Shown: one piece after another, positions 50,009 to 60,779 of the stretch
Layout: every line of letters begins with the position of its first letter
How positions within the stretch are numbered: the stretch's first letter is position 1
NCBI RefSeq assembly: GCF_026212465.1
Contig: NC_080057.1
Span: 20,034,462 to 20,098,461, forward strand
Origin: Amaranthus tricolor
Taxonomy: Eukaryota; Streptophyta; Magnoliopsida; Caryophyllales; Amaranthaceae
Direction of reading: 5' to 3'
Length of the DNA stretch: 64,000 nucleotides
Program-made: the position numbers and the translations under genes
The notes under the pieces: model-generated
Databases searched by the model: none
Told to the model about the DNA's origin: nothing
Seen by the model: only the letters and a program-made list of their open reading frames with translations

Positions 50009-52773
50009 TTACGGTATCTCCGAGAGCCTTCTCAATTCTTCAACAGCTTCGGTGTAGTTGCAGTCGTTACTGATCATGTGAGTGCGAATTTTTTTCCGAT
50101 CATTGACTTCAGATTTTCCAAATTACCCAAAAAATGCATTAATAATTTGTTAAATAGCCTCCAATTTATAAACAACCAATTTTTCAAAATGGAAAATATC
50201 ATCACAGTACCCACATTATTTTGAAACCCAAAATTAAAATGTCCAAAAAGAAGGAATTGATTACATAATCAGAAACTGCCGCCAACAATTCAAGAAAATT
50301 CCCAAAGCACACAGCCAAAATTTGAGAAAACAGAAAGTGTGGCGCCAAAAATGAAATGTGCAACAAGAAGAAAAAATCAATCATAACATTACAAAACAGA
50401 AAGCATAAATAGACAATGACAATGGTCATTTATTACACAATCATCTAAAACAATGGCTCCTACAAAAAACTTAACTACACAACAAAGAGAATCCATAATG
50501 CAGAAGCTACTGTCTGCATTAAATAAGAAGGGCAAACCAGCGCAAGGCACAATCAACGCACTTGCGATTGAGTTTGAGGTTTGTAGGAAAACAATTACAC
50601 GATTGTGGAATGATGTCAAGAAGCAGATGACAAACAACACCACAGTCATTAACCTCAACAGCAAGAGATGGGGGAAAGAAGCAGCAAACAAAATAAAATT
50701 TGATGAAGAAAAATTTAAGGCAATCAAATATGAACTCAAGGGTACACAACATTCAGTAGCAAAGCAGATGGAAGTGTCACAATCAACGGTGTGTAGGTGG
50801 AAGAGGAACAAAGTAATAAGAAGGCACACAAACGCAATCAAACCGGCTTTGAATGAAAACAACAAGTTACACAGGTTAAGCTTTGCATTATCTAAATGTG
50901 AATACAATGAACAAAATGATGCATTCAAGTTTAAGCCATTTACTAACGTTGTTCACATAGATGAAAAACATTTATATCTAACCCGAGAGACACAGAGTTA
51001 TTATCTAGCTCCGGGTGAAGTAGAACCACATAGAGAATGCCAATCAAAAAGGTTCATACCAAAAATCATGTTTATGTGTGCTGTAACAAAGCCTATATTT
51101 ACAACTGAAGGTGATGTTTTTTTTGATGGAAAGATAGGCATTTGGCCATTTATTACACAGGAGCCAGCAAAAAGAAGCTCAAAGAACAGGAAAAGGGGGG
51201 AGATGGAAACTAAGCCAATACAATCAATCACAAAAGAGCACATTAGAGAAATGCTTATCACTAATGTGCTGCCAACCATTAGGGCAAAATGGCCTGCTGA
51301 ATTATCCAAGCATATTTACATTCAACAAGACAATGCCAAACCTCATATAGCACACAATGACAGAGGGTTTTTAGAAGAGGCAATGAAAGATGGATTTAAT
51401 ATACAATTAGTGCAACAACCTCCAAATTCCCCTGACATGAACGTGCAAGATTTAGGTTTTTTTAGATCAATTCAAGCTTTGCAATATCAAAAATCAGCTT
51501 ACAATGTTAAAGAGTTGCTTAAGGCTGTGAATAATGCATTTCAAAATCTGAGTCCACAATGTTTAAGGTTTGTATTCATAACTTTACAAGCTTGTATGAT
51601 AGAGGTCATGAAAAAACAGGGGGGGTTTGACTATCACATTCCTCACATGAACAAAACAAAGGCAGCAAGGGAAGGGACTTTACCAGATTACCTCACTATT
51701 GACAAACAATTGGTTGTGGATTCACTTCAATATTTATTCACAAAGCTAAGTACAGAAAAAATGAATCAGCTTGTGGAACTCATTGGGTATGCAGGGGAAT
51801 ATGAAGAAGGGGATTTGAATGTAGAAGTGTCAGAAGTAACCAACAACCAAACTCAACAAATCTCAACAGTTGCAACAGCAATCATCGTTTAAGCAAAAGA
51901 ACAGCAACCAACAACATTTTTTGGGACACAGAGGAAAGCAACAACAGCACAGAAGATCAGCCAACACAAGCATAACCAGCACAGCTTCATTAATGAAATG
52001 TAAATTCCTTTTCAATTTGGACATATTTTTGGGATCTTTAACATGGGATGTTTCATAAGCAAACAACAAACATTTTATGTTGTTTTCAATGAAACATTTT
52101 TATTCAAATATACATTAATGAAAAAAATTGGTTGTTTTAGAACTCTCAGGTAAATTTCTTTTTTTTTTTTGAAATCATTGAGTATAAAATCGAACATCTT
52201 TGTGCATTAAACGTTGTTAAACAATTCAAACCCCCTTTGTTCGATTTTTTGGTGGCTAAAACTGCTCTCACTTTGAGATCACAGAGCAATGAAATTAAAT
52301 GCATAAAAAACCGTTTAACTTAAAAATCATCATCAGTCAAAATGAACATGCACCAACACAAACAGAAACTCACTTGAGAAAGGACCAAGCTTATCAAGCC
52401 AATCTTCTTCTTCACAATCAATATTCGAAAAAACAGCATCAATGGAAGAATATGCACGATCAGGATACATATCAGGCTCAGGTGTGTAAATGGGTTCACC
52501 TTCAGAGTCAAGTTCTCTTCCCCACTTAGGATCAGTCTCAACAGAAGTGGAGTCATCATTGTAATCATAAGACTCTTCCTCAAACGATTTCAGTCTAGAT
52601 CTAGGGTTTCCATCATCGAACCCCTTTAAGTCTATCTTAGAAGGCGATTTGTAAGGAGATTTGGGGATTCTCAGAAGTAAAGAAGTACGCGAGTTAGGGT
52701 TTTTCATGGGTGAGTCGATTGTCGAGTTATGATTCTTCAGGGGGGATTTTAAAGGCGAACTGGAGTTTGCCAT
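50009..52773 (-). CDS. Second, antisense gene in the mariner element (unknown function)
   Basis: Exon 1 (52773-52374) opens with ATG and encodes 133 residues ending at a strong donor (CAA/GTGAGT). It begins with a Ser/Pro/Lys-rich part holding five SPxK motifs (SPLK, SPLK, SPMK, SPYK, SPSK), the consensus for cyclin-dependent kinases. An acidic part follows: EEESYDYNDD, SEGEPIYTPEPDMYPDRAYS, NIDCEEEDWLDKLGPFS. A candidate last exon (50106-50009) joins in phase after an AG and reads NDRKKIRTHM, ISNDCNYTEAVEELRRLSEIP, stop. The implied 2.27-kb intron would contain the whole transposase gene on the opposite strand. An alternative second exon near 52220-52147 also stays in frame. Exon 1 as an ORF is firm; the splice model is inference. 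No known domain recognised. It may be a captured host gene or an element-encoded accessory factor. Confidence 0.5.
50453..51892 (+). CDS. Mariner-like transposase, DD39D
   Basis: 479 residues from ATG 50453 to TAA. Cuts and pastes the element at TA sites in the nucleus. The N-terminus (about 1-125) has two helix-turn-helix segments for binding the inverted repeats (EVCRKTITRLWNDV; MEVSQSTVCRWKRN). The catalytic triad is D170 (VVHIDEKHLYL), D293 (IQQDNAKPH) and D333 (NSPDMNVQDLGFF). Exactly 39 residues separate the second and third Asp, the plant mariner signature. The W-F box region (KIGIWPF) is also present. Length fits plant MLE transposases. The last ~15 residues are Gln-rich; a +1 frame continues 62 codons (51870-52058) with more Gln-rich sequence, so the original C-terminus may have been longer or shifted. 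No internal stop. Confidence 0.95.
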   Translation: MAPTKNLTTQQRESIMQKLLSALNKKGKPAQGTINALAIEFEVCRKTITRLWNDVKKQMTNNTTVINLNSKRWGKEAANKIKFDEEKFKAIKYELKGTQHSVAKQMEVSQSTVCRWKRNKVIRRHTNAIKPALNENNKLHRLSFALSKCEYNEQNDAFKFKPFTNVVHIDEKHLYLTRETQSYYLAPGEVEPHRECQSKRFIPKIMFMCAVTKPIFTTEGDVFFDGKIGIWPFITQEPAKRSSKNRKRGEMETKPIQSITKEHIREMLITNVLPTIRAKWPAELSKHIYIQQDNAKPHIAHNDRGFLEEAMKDGFNIQLVQQPPNSPDMNVQDLGFFRSIQALQYQKSAYNVKELLKAVNNAFQNLSPQCLRFVFITLQACMIEVMKKQGGFDYHIPHMNKTKAAREGTLPDYLTIDKQLVVDSLQYLFTKLSTEKMNQLVELIGYAGEYEEGDLNVEVSEVTNNQTQQISTVATAIIV

Positions 52774-52822
52774 GACAACTACACAGAAGAAATAAAGGAA
52801 GATGGTGAACCTTCAACCCAGA

Positions 52823-52945
52823 TTTAGGGTTTTCAGAGAAGAACAAGAAACACGATAAGGAAGAAGGTGAAGCTTTCAATGGAAGATTAAGAGAAAACGG
52901 CAGAATATCAAATGGGGAATGGGTAGGGTTTTAGGTTTATAAAGG
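52823..52945 (-). promoter_or_regulatory. Promoter-like region of the antisense mariner gene
   Basis: On the minus strand, CTTTATAAACC (52935-52945) is a good TATA box about 165 bp upstream of the ATG at 52773. It is followed by two telo-box-like motifs (AAACCCTA near 52925-52935 and AAAACCCTAAAT near 52823-52835) and a CT-rich leader. Telo boxes are common in plant genes expressed in dividing cells; the inference to this gene is untested. Confidence 0.5.
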
Positions 52946-53170
52946 GAGGGAGTGTAAATGGGTGGGATTAATTAGGATTAATTAAGATTTAATTATGTTG
53001 ATTAATTATAAGGGAGGGAAAATTAGTAAGGGTAATAAAGGGTATAATTGAAAATAGGATAAAGTACTAAGGGTATAATAGTCAAAAATCCATGCCAAAA
53101 ATAGAAATGGGACATTTAAGGTGACTTGACCATAAAAGGAAATGGGACAGTTCAGCTGAATAGGAGGGAG

Positions 53171-53453
53171 TACTAATTATTGGGTACAATTGAAAATTTT
53201 GAAAATTGGTAAATTTATTGGGTATAGCTGAGAATTTTTAAAAGTACATGAGTATAAGTGAGAAAAACCCTACTAATTATTGGGTACAATTGAAAATTGG
53301 TAAATTTATTGGGTACAGCTGAGAATTTTTAAAAGTACGTGGGTATATATAAGTGAGAAAAACCCTACTAATTATTGGGTATAATTGAGAATTGGTAAAT
53401 TTATTAGATACAGCTGAGAATTTTTAAAAGTACATTGATATAAGTAAGAAAAC
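53171..53453. repeat. Right block of ~93-bp repeats, inverted relative to the left block
   Basis: Three tandem copies of TACTAATTATTGGGTACAATTG...AAGTGAGAAAAACCC, the reverse complement of the units at 48494-49349. The first copy carries a small internal duplication (GAAAATTTTGAAAATTGG). The block ends in a poly(A) run at about 53457-53478. Confidence 0.88.
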
Positions 53454-53750
53454 CAAAAAAAAAAAAAAAAAAAAAAAACATAACATGAGTGGGTCCCTTT
53501 TTTGATTGTATTCTTCTTTCACCATCCATTCTCATTCTCACTAGCAATTTTTCCTCCCAATAACGCCACCGTGATTTGTTGTCTAAAACAAAAATAAAAA
53601 TTCAACCGTTGGAAATTCAGCCAACGTCTATGTTAATGCCGCCGCCTTCTCTTTTCATTCTCTGATGATCTTCCTCGATAATCAGTGGAAGACAGGTTAT
53701 GCATCGCCGTATAAAGCAGCTAAAAGTTTCATCGACATGAATTTTTAGGA
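53454..53750. other. Poly(A) tract and leader of the decayed PPR gene
   Basis: A run of about 23 A (53457-53478) followed by a pyrimidine-rich stretch and short unrelated sequence. No complete ORF start for the downstream PPR pseudogene is clear here. Confidence 0.45.
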
Positions 53751-56153
53751 CTGTATTGTACTTTTCATCAAGTAGCTGCTTCTAATAATGTTGCTAATTT
53801 GATCCTAGAGAACAATCTTCGCCTTGCCAAATTATCTAAATCTGGTAAACTCAATGTTGCCCGCCAACTGTTTGATAAAATGCCTCAACGGGATGAATTT
53901 AGCTCAAATATTATGATATCAGACTTTGCGAGTGCCGGTAGATTTTCTGAAGCTAGACAAGTATTTTTTGAGACCCCATATAAGAGTATACTGTGGCTAG
54001 TATTCTTGGAATATTGTAAACATGGGTATGGAATGCACTGACTTCTGGGTATTGTAAACATGGGTATGGAAATGATGCATTTGACTTGTTTCGGACAATG
54101 CAATATGATGGTTTCAAGCCCACAGAGTATACTGTGGCTAGTATTCTTGGAATATTTGAAAGATTGGGTTTTCTCCTTAAGGGTAAACAACTCCATTCTT
54201 ATGCAATAAAAACCAAGATGGATTTTAGCATCTTTGTGGTTACTAGCCTTGTTGATTTGTATGCCAAATGTGGTTGCATTTTACATGCTGAATGTGTTTT
54301 CTTAACATATCTGGCACAAAAAATCATGTTATATTGACTGCCATGCTCACTGGTTACTCTCAGAATGGATATGGAAATAAAGCAATTGAGTGTTTTCGAT
54401 ATATGCATTCGAAAGGTATCAAGTGCAACGAGTTTACTTTTCCTAGTGTTTTAACTGCTTGTAGCACGGTTCAGGCTTTCGATTTTGGGCAACAAGTGCA
54501 CGACTTATTGATTAAGGGTCGTTTAGGGGATAATATTTATGTTCAAACTGCTCTGCTTGATATGTATGCAAAGTGTGGAAATTTGAATGGTGCAAGGTGC
54601 ATTCTTCATAGTTTGAGAATTGACAATGTGACTGCTTGGAATTCTATGATTGTTAGCTGTGTTAGAGAAGGGTCTAATGAGGAAGCAATGTAATATTTCA
54701 AGAATATGCTTTCTCGTGGTATGAAAATCGATTTTACACTACCTACCATTGTTTAATGCTTTTTTCATTTTAATGTGCAGATTGCAAGATTCATCCATTG
54801 TTTGGCTATAAAAGTTGGGTATGAGAATTACAATCATGTGAGCAATGCTCTAGTTGACTTGTATGGAAAAAAAGGGGATTTTGATTCTGTGATCAAAATT
54901 TTCAATGATTTGCCCAATAAATATGTTGTTTCATGGACTTGTATCATCTCGAGTTTTTCACGTAATGGTTATAGTGGAGAAGCAATTAAATTGTTTCTTT
55001 CCATGAGAATGACGGAGATATATATGGATGAAGTTTTATGTTCTAGCGTATTGGGTGCATGTGCTGTACTAACTCTTCTGAAATTGGGACAGCAGATACA
55101 TGCTACCGTCATCAAAGAAGGCTGCGGTTCATCCTTGTTGCTTAACAATGCGCTTATCGAACTGTTATGGAAAATGTGGATGCACAGAAGAAGCAATAAA
55201 CGTCTTTCATGTAATGCAAAAACGAGTTCTGTTTTCGTGGACAACAATGATCGTTGGCTTTGCACAAAACGGTCTAGCATTGGAATCGATAAAAATCCAA
55301 GAGAGAATGCAAGAAAGTGGGATCAAACTCGATTCAGTTTCCTTTCTTGGGTTATTGTTTGCTTGTAACCATGCTGGCCTTGTTGATAAAAGTCAACACT
55401 ATTTTGAATCCATGGATAAAGATATACTGGATAAAACCCGGCCCACAGCATTACACATGCATGATCGACCTGTTGGGGCGATCTGGGAGATGAGATCAAG
55501 TCGATGAGATTTTGAATCAGATGGAAATGCTACCAGATGTGAGCACGTGGAAATCAATACTAGCTGCTTGTAGAATACGTGGAAATATAGAGATGGCCGA
55601 AAGAGCAGCTAAGAATCTCTTTGAATTAGAACCCGAGAATTGTGTCCCCTACATTTTGCTTGCTAATATATACTCGGCAGCTTGTAGATGGAAAGAAGCT
55701 GCAAATATCCAGGCATTGATGAGATCAAAAGCTATCGTAAAGGAGCCCGGTTGTAGTTGGATCGAGATGGGAGGCAGAGTGCACACCTTTGTTTCTGGCA
55801 ATAGAAGCCACCCGCGAAGCATTGAGTTATATTCAAAGGTTAATGCGATGATTAAGCTAATAAAAAAGGTTGGATATGTACCAGACACAAGGTTTTCTCT
55901 TCATGACACGAACGACAAGGTGAAGGAGCTTACCCTTGCCTATCATAGCGAAAAGCTGGCCGTTGCATTTGGATTTCTTGTTCTGCCTTCTGGATCGCCA
56001 ATCTGAATTTTTAAGAACATCAGAGTATGTGGAGATTGCCATACTGCTATGAAATTTATATCGAAAGTTTATGATCGACACATTATATTAAGAGATACTA
56101 ACCGTTTCCATCATTTTAATGGTGGCATATGTTCATGCAATGATTTTTGGTAG
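53751..56153 (+). pseudogene. Decayed DYW-class PPR gene
   Basis: An organellar RNA-editing type PPR gene can be followed along the plus strand but is broken many times. Segments: 53799-54010 (ARQLFDKMPQRDEF), 54086-54310 (FVVTSLVDLYAKCG), 54325-54690 (FPSVLTACSTVQAFDFGQQVH), 54775-55165 (VSNALVDLYGKKGDFDSV), 55150-55430 (FSWTTMIVGFAQNG) and 55512-56003 (E/E+ motifs). After a TGA at 56004-56006 comes the DYW end ([37 protein letters not shown]), terminating in DFW at 56150. Breaks include a local insertion with TGA near 54040, frameshifts near 54315, 55160 and 55440-55510, TAA at 54691 and TAA at 54756. Clearly not functional as full-length protein. Confidence 0.9.
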
Positions 56154-59100
56154 CTGTTTATGTGAAATGGTGAAAGTATTTGCTCAACTCATGCTCTTCT
56201 TCACCAATTTTCTTCCTCCTAACGACATACCATCATCGTTTTTCTCACTTGCCTTTCGGTGTAGCCATTGTTTCTACCTCCACTGGTTCAACCAACAAGT
56301 TTATGGCTATATTCTTTTTTCGCAGCCATTTTGTTATAGGAAAAGGTAGTTAAAACTAAATTTTGGAGGGGTCGAACTTAAAGTCATCAATTGGTTAAGA
56401 ATTATACCGGTTCGTAAGAACCAATCAGCTCTGATACCAAAAATTCCCATAAGTGTAGAAACTTAACTTGGTGTAGTTTGCTCAAGCATGTTAAATAAGT
56501 GTAAGTTTGAGCAAATAGGTTGTGAAGGAGACAAATGCTTGAACCATGAACTTGTTGGTTTGAGTAAGGAGGATATTAGTTTGAGCAACTTACTCGTTCG
56601 AGTGAGAGTTGTTGCTTTCAGAATCAATTTCGTCCATTGGTTTCTAACGTTATGAGCTTCTGATTTCTAATTATTATTTCCATAATTAGGGAGGTCATAT
56701 GCTCATAAAAATTTGTTTTAACTCAAAATTAAGATAAAAGTTACATAGACGAGAATCTAAAGTAAATGTTATATACTCCTTTCATTTCCCTTCACTTCCT
56801 TTTTTCTCCCTCCCTTTTTTCTTCCCTCCATTTCCTTTCCATCTTAATGCTCTATTCAAACAAAGTGTAAATAAAGAAAAAGATATAATAAATTAGGATT
56901 TAATTTTATACATATAATTTTATCTTTTCAATTTTATCTAGGCCATTTAATAAGGGACACCCTTTAAAAGACTAAAAGATGCAAATGTTAGACATTTATT
57001 ATTCATTCATCAAATACAATAAAAAGTCTAAAAGATCATCTTTTAAAGGTAAGATCTTTAGAATTAAATTGTCCTATAAAAAATTTGTTTTTAAGTTTTA
57101 AACATTTGAAAATTATGTTCTATTTCAAATGGAATATGTACCACTTTTCTCGAGTAAGCTACTTAGTTTAATTTTCAATATTCTCAACCCTTCTCTCGGC
57201 CTACTTTATACTTAAAAAAAAGTATTAAACATTTAATAGTATCTTTTAGAAAAAACTGTTGTGAATAATTCAACGTATTTTCCATTTTTGAAAATTTCTT
57301 AATAATCAAACTTTTGCTTTCAGTTTGTTGCCAATGGACCATTTAGAAAACGACTTTCTATATCAAGTGACCTTTCATTTTCTCCTTCTTTATAATAATC
57401 CAACATATTTTCCATTACTTGCCAATGATCCCATCTTTTGAATTTTTTTTAATAATCCAACCTTTGTTATCATTTTGTTGCCAATGGACCCTTCAAGAAG
57501 TTAAATACTCAATTTCTCTTTGACACTAATTTATAATAATCCAACATATCTCATCCATACATGTCAAGTCTCTTTTAATTTCTTTAACACATTTTCTCTT
57601 TAATTATTATTAAACAATCCATAATTTTTAAAATACTCAATTTCTCTTTGCTACTGATTTAAAAAGGGTAGTATACTTTGAAGGGAAGTGAAAAACATAC
57701 GACTATTATTGATTTTTTATAATTATATTGATTATAAAATTTAACGTGTAAATTTCAACTTGATAAAGATAATACATAACGGGTCGGCAGGTACCCAACT
57801 CAATGTATTTTGTGGCCCATGACCCAACCCGGTCAAGACGGGTCGGGTACCCGATTCAAATTATATTATATTTTGAAAATATAGACCGCCATTTAGGATG
57901 TGGGTCAGCAGGCCGGGGCAAGCGGGTCAGATTTTTTGAACAACCCTAGTTGATGGGATATGTATGTAAAGACAATTATTATTCATGCAATAATCAATGT
58001 CATAAGCTTGGGAAATAATAACAATTTCATTTAGCTTCTTGAAGTGTTCATTAGCAACAAACAAAAAGCAAATATTAGATTATACTTAAAGGTGGAATTA
58101 TTGGCAGGTAATGAGAAATAAATTGAATTATTATAAAGAAGGAAGAATATGGGAGGTAACCTGATATAATAGGTCATTTTTTTAAAGGGTTCATTGGAAA
58201 GCAAAGGTTAAATTATTAAAAAAAATTAAAAAATAAAACTATTAACAAGCAATGAAATATAAATTAAATTATTCACAACAACTTTTCCTATTTATTAAAT
58301 AGATATACAATACTTCAATGATGCCAGGATGGGCAAGAACTTTTAACAATTAATTTAATTATGAAATACTCAATTAAAAAATCTCAATCTTCTCCCCTAA
58401 GTTATACAATAATGAAATTGATAGACTGACTAATCTTGGATATTGGGAAATTTCTGGCTTCATGATTGATTGTGATAATCTATCATGGGCACTATCAGAT
58501 GACCCGTGCTTTGTAGATACAAGCAACTTGTATGTGGTGTACATCGTTCTTACAAATATTCCCTTCGAACTTTCTCTTTATCAAGAACTTAGAAAATCTA
58601 AATTATTCTCGGTTATTTATGAATTACCAATAAATATTTGCCACCTATAAATAATTTATCAAATTAATAAATTACGTTATTTACCTAACAAATCTTGAAA
58701 AGAGATTGTACACACATTAATTTCGAGTAAGTCAAGTTATTTAGTTTGCTTCTACTCAAAGCTTTGATCTTGGAATGACATATTCGCTAGCTAAGCTTTT
58801 TCTCATTTTCCGTCCATTTTATTTAATTTGCGCCTTTTTAAATTTTGATTTGTAGTTGGTGAATAAGACAAATAATATGTGAGGTAAAAAAAAGATTAGA
58901 ATAGAATTGTGATGATCGGCCGGTTCTCTCTTAGAAAAGCACTCTTTTCTTCTTGCTTTTTTTTTTCAAACTTTTTCTCATTATTTATAAGTTGTTTTTT
59001 TTTTGAGAGATGGGTATATAATTCATATATGTACTTCGTGTTATTTTTTAATTGATTTTTCCATGTAATGAGACAAAAATCGAACTTTAAAATGTAAGAA

Positions 59101-59333
59101 TTAAGTTCTTTAATTAATTAACCCAAAATTTACCATGAAAACTAATAAAATCAAAATATTCTTTTCATTTTTTCAATTATTCATTTATTAGATTAAAGCA
59201 TCAATGAAAAATTTGAGGTGACTAATTAAAATTCAAGGATAATCAATATCACCTGTTGAATTATACCTATTTGTTTTTAGTGATAAGGCTCTTTTTATTG
59301 GAATGAAGACTTTTATTATATAGTTATAGAATA
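56154..59333. other. AT-rich intergenic DNA
   Basis: No gene supported. 57340-57660 has recurring TAATAATCCAACATAT...CCATT segments, a degenerate local repeat. 57780-57950 is a GC-richer patch of GGGTCGGGTACCCGA words ending TTTTTTGAACAACCCTAG, which resembles a hAT-type repeat end without an identified partner. Confidence 0.5.
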
Positions 59334-59485
59334 TGTTAGACAGTTACCTTTATGAATAATAACTGATATTGTTAGTTTCCTAAAATAGAATAGTGCCTAT
59401 GTATATAAAGAAGGAGTTACACCATCAAAAACAAAAAAAAACTGTAATTTTCATAGAACATAATTCTAGTATTTTCAAATCTTCA
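59334..59485 (+). repeat. 5' LTR of the copia element
   Basis: TG...CA bounded, 152 bp, with GTATATAAAG (about 59400-59412) as probable TATA box and an A-rich stretch before the end. Short for a plant copia LTR; the boundary at the right is fixed by the primer-binding site, the left by TGTTAGA and remains less certain. Confidence 0.7.
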
Positions 59486-59498
59486 TGGTATCAGAGCC
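59486..59498 (+). other. Primer-binding site (initiator tRNA-Met)
   Basis: TGGTATCAGAGCC directly after the LTR. This is the classic plant copia primer-binding site and an exact match in form, unlike the TGGTATTAGAGC variant in the array at 35848-47668. Confidence 0.93.
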
Positions 59499-59549
59499 TT
59501 AGGGTTTAGATCCGAGAAGATCTCATAATCTACCGTATCTTACCTACAA

Positions 59550-60739
59550 ATGGCCGATTTTTCAGAAGAACAAACACAAAATACCCTAATGTCCATGGAA
59601 CAGTTGGAACAGATATTTCAGATGTTTCAAAAACTCAACAAAACAAATAACCAAACAGAAAACCCAACCTCTGTCAAAATTTTAGAGATCCTCACATATC
59701 ACAATTATACAAAATGGTGCAAACTAATGCACGTAGCCACTGAAGGTCGAGGGCGGCTCAGCCACATCACTGTCGCCCCTCCACCACCATCAGACCCCAA
59801 TTACGTTCAGTGGGAACAAAGAGATGCCATGGTCATATCATGGATAATTGAGAATATAGATGGAGAGATTGTCAATCAGTTCCTGGACTATACGACAGCA
59901 CAAAGTCTATAGCTAGGAATCGAAAGCCTTTTGGGATGTGGAAAGGATGAACTTCAGATCTTGATCTTAGTACCAAGGCAGTGACAATGAAACAAGATAA
60001 TGACACTATAGAAGTTTATAATGGTAAACTTAACATGCTGTGGAAAGAGATTGACCGGAGAATGTCAAACCCAATGACATGCTCACATGACATAATAGAG
60101 TTCAATAGATACATACAGAAACAAAGACTTTACCAATTCCTCATTGGGATTCATGATAGTCTTGACAAAGAAAGGAGAGACATTCTCAACAGTGAACCCT
60201 TACCGACGGTGGAGACGGCCTATGCTACAATAAGACGGGAAATTGCACGCCGGAGGATTATGACCGGCGTCTCATCACTGGGAACAAATCCCTCAGAGAT
60301 TGGATCAGGCTTGGTCACAAGAAACAAAACCTTCCAGAAAAGCCGAGAAGAAGATGATCGGAGAAAACTCTTATGTACCCACTGTGGTGGTTCAAGGCAT
60401 ACAAAGGAAGGATGCTTCAAGATTGTGGGATACCCTGAGTGGTGGGACGATCTACAGAAACGGAGGGTCGCCACCAAGGCACCGGCAAGACGGACCGGCG
60501 GCAAGGCCCACCTAACTACTACCGACCAACCCGATACATCATGGAGCAAATCAGGTAAAGGAGGTGACTGGTACAAAGGGGAAGGACAAACAGTAGCTAT
60601 AGAAGAAATGGCCAACAATGGCGAAAAACAGAAAGAGGAGGAAGAGAGAGAAAGTCCAGCCGTCTGGGAGAGGGAGGGGGACATCAATACTCCCCCTATT
60701 TATAACCAAGCCCAAGCCCACATATTTATAATCACCTAG
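59550..60739 (+). pseudogene. Copia gag, frameshifted
   Basis: The N-terminal part (59550-59912) has the copia N-terminal pattern around LTYHNYTKWCKLM and VMISWIIENIDGEI. After a stop and a frame change, 59981-60739 continues with the gag core (VYNGKLNMLWKEIDRR, LYQFLIGIHDSLDKERRDIL) and a CX2CX4HX4C zinc knuckle (CTHCGGSRHTKEGC) followed by FKIVGYPEWW. The C-terminal linker is Glu-rich. Broken between the two parts, so not a full gag. Confidence 0.85.
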
Positions 60740-60779
60740 CTCTCAACCCACATTTAATGCCCAAAATTCCCACAAGTCT

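Larger units (their letters stand above)
49694..53170 (+). mobile_element. Complete mariner-like element (plant MLE, Vulmar/Soymar type)
   Basis: The 3477-bp element has 31-bp terminal inverted repeats (CTCCCTCCTATTCAG..., one mismatch). They are flanked by TA at 49692-49693 and 53171-53172, the target duplication of Tc1/mariner. It encodes an intact DD39D transposase on the plus strand. On the minus strand it carries a second, unexplained gene (52773 leftwards) with its own promoter-like sequence. Near-perfect ends and an unbroken transposase suggest a young and possibly active copy, able to mobilise Stowaway-type MITEs. Confidence 0.95.

Noticed and set aside
53799..56006. The separate PPR frames as several small genes
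   Set aside because: They are consecutive parts of one DYW-class PPR gene broken by frameshifts and stops.
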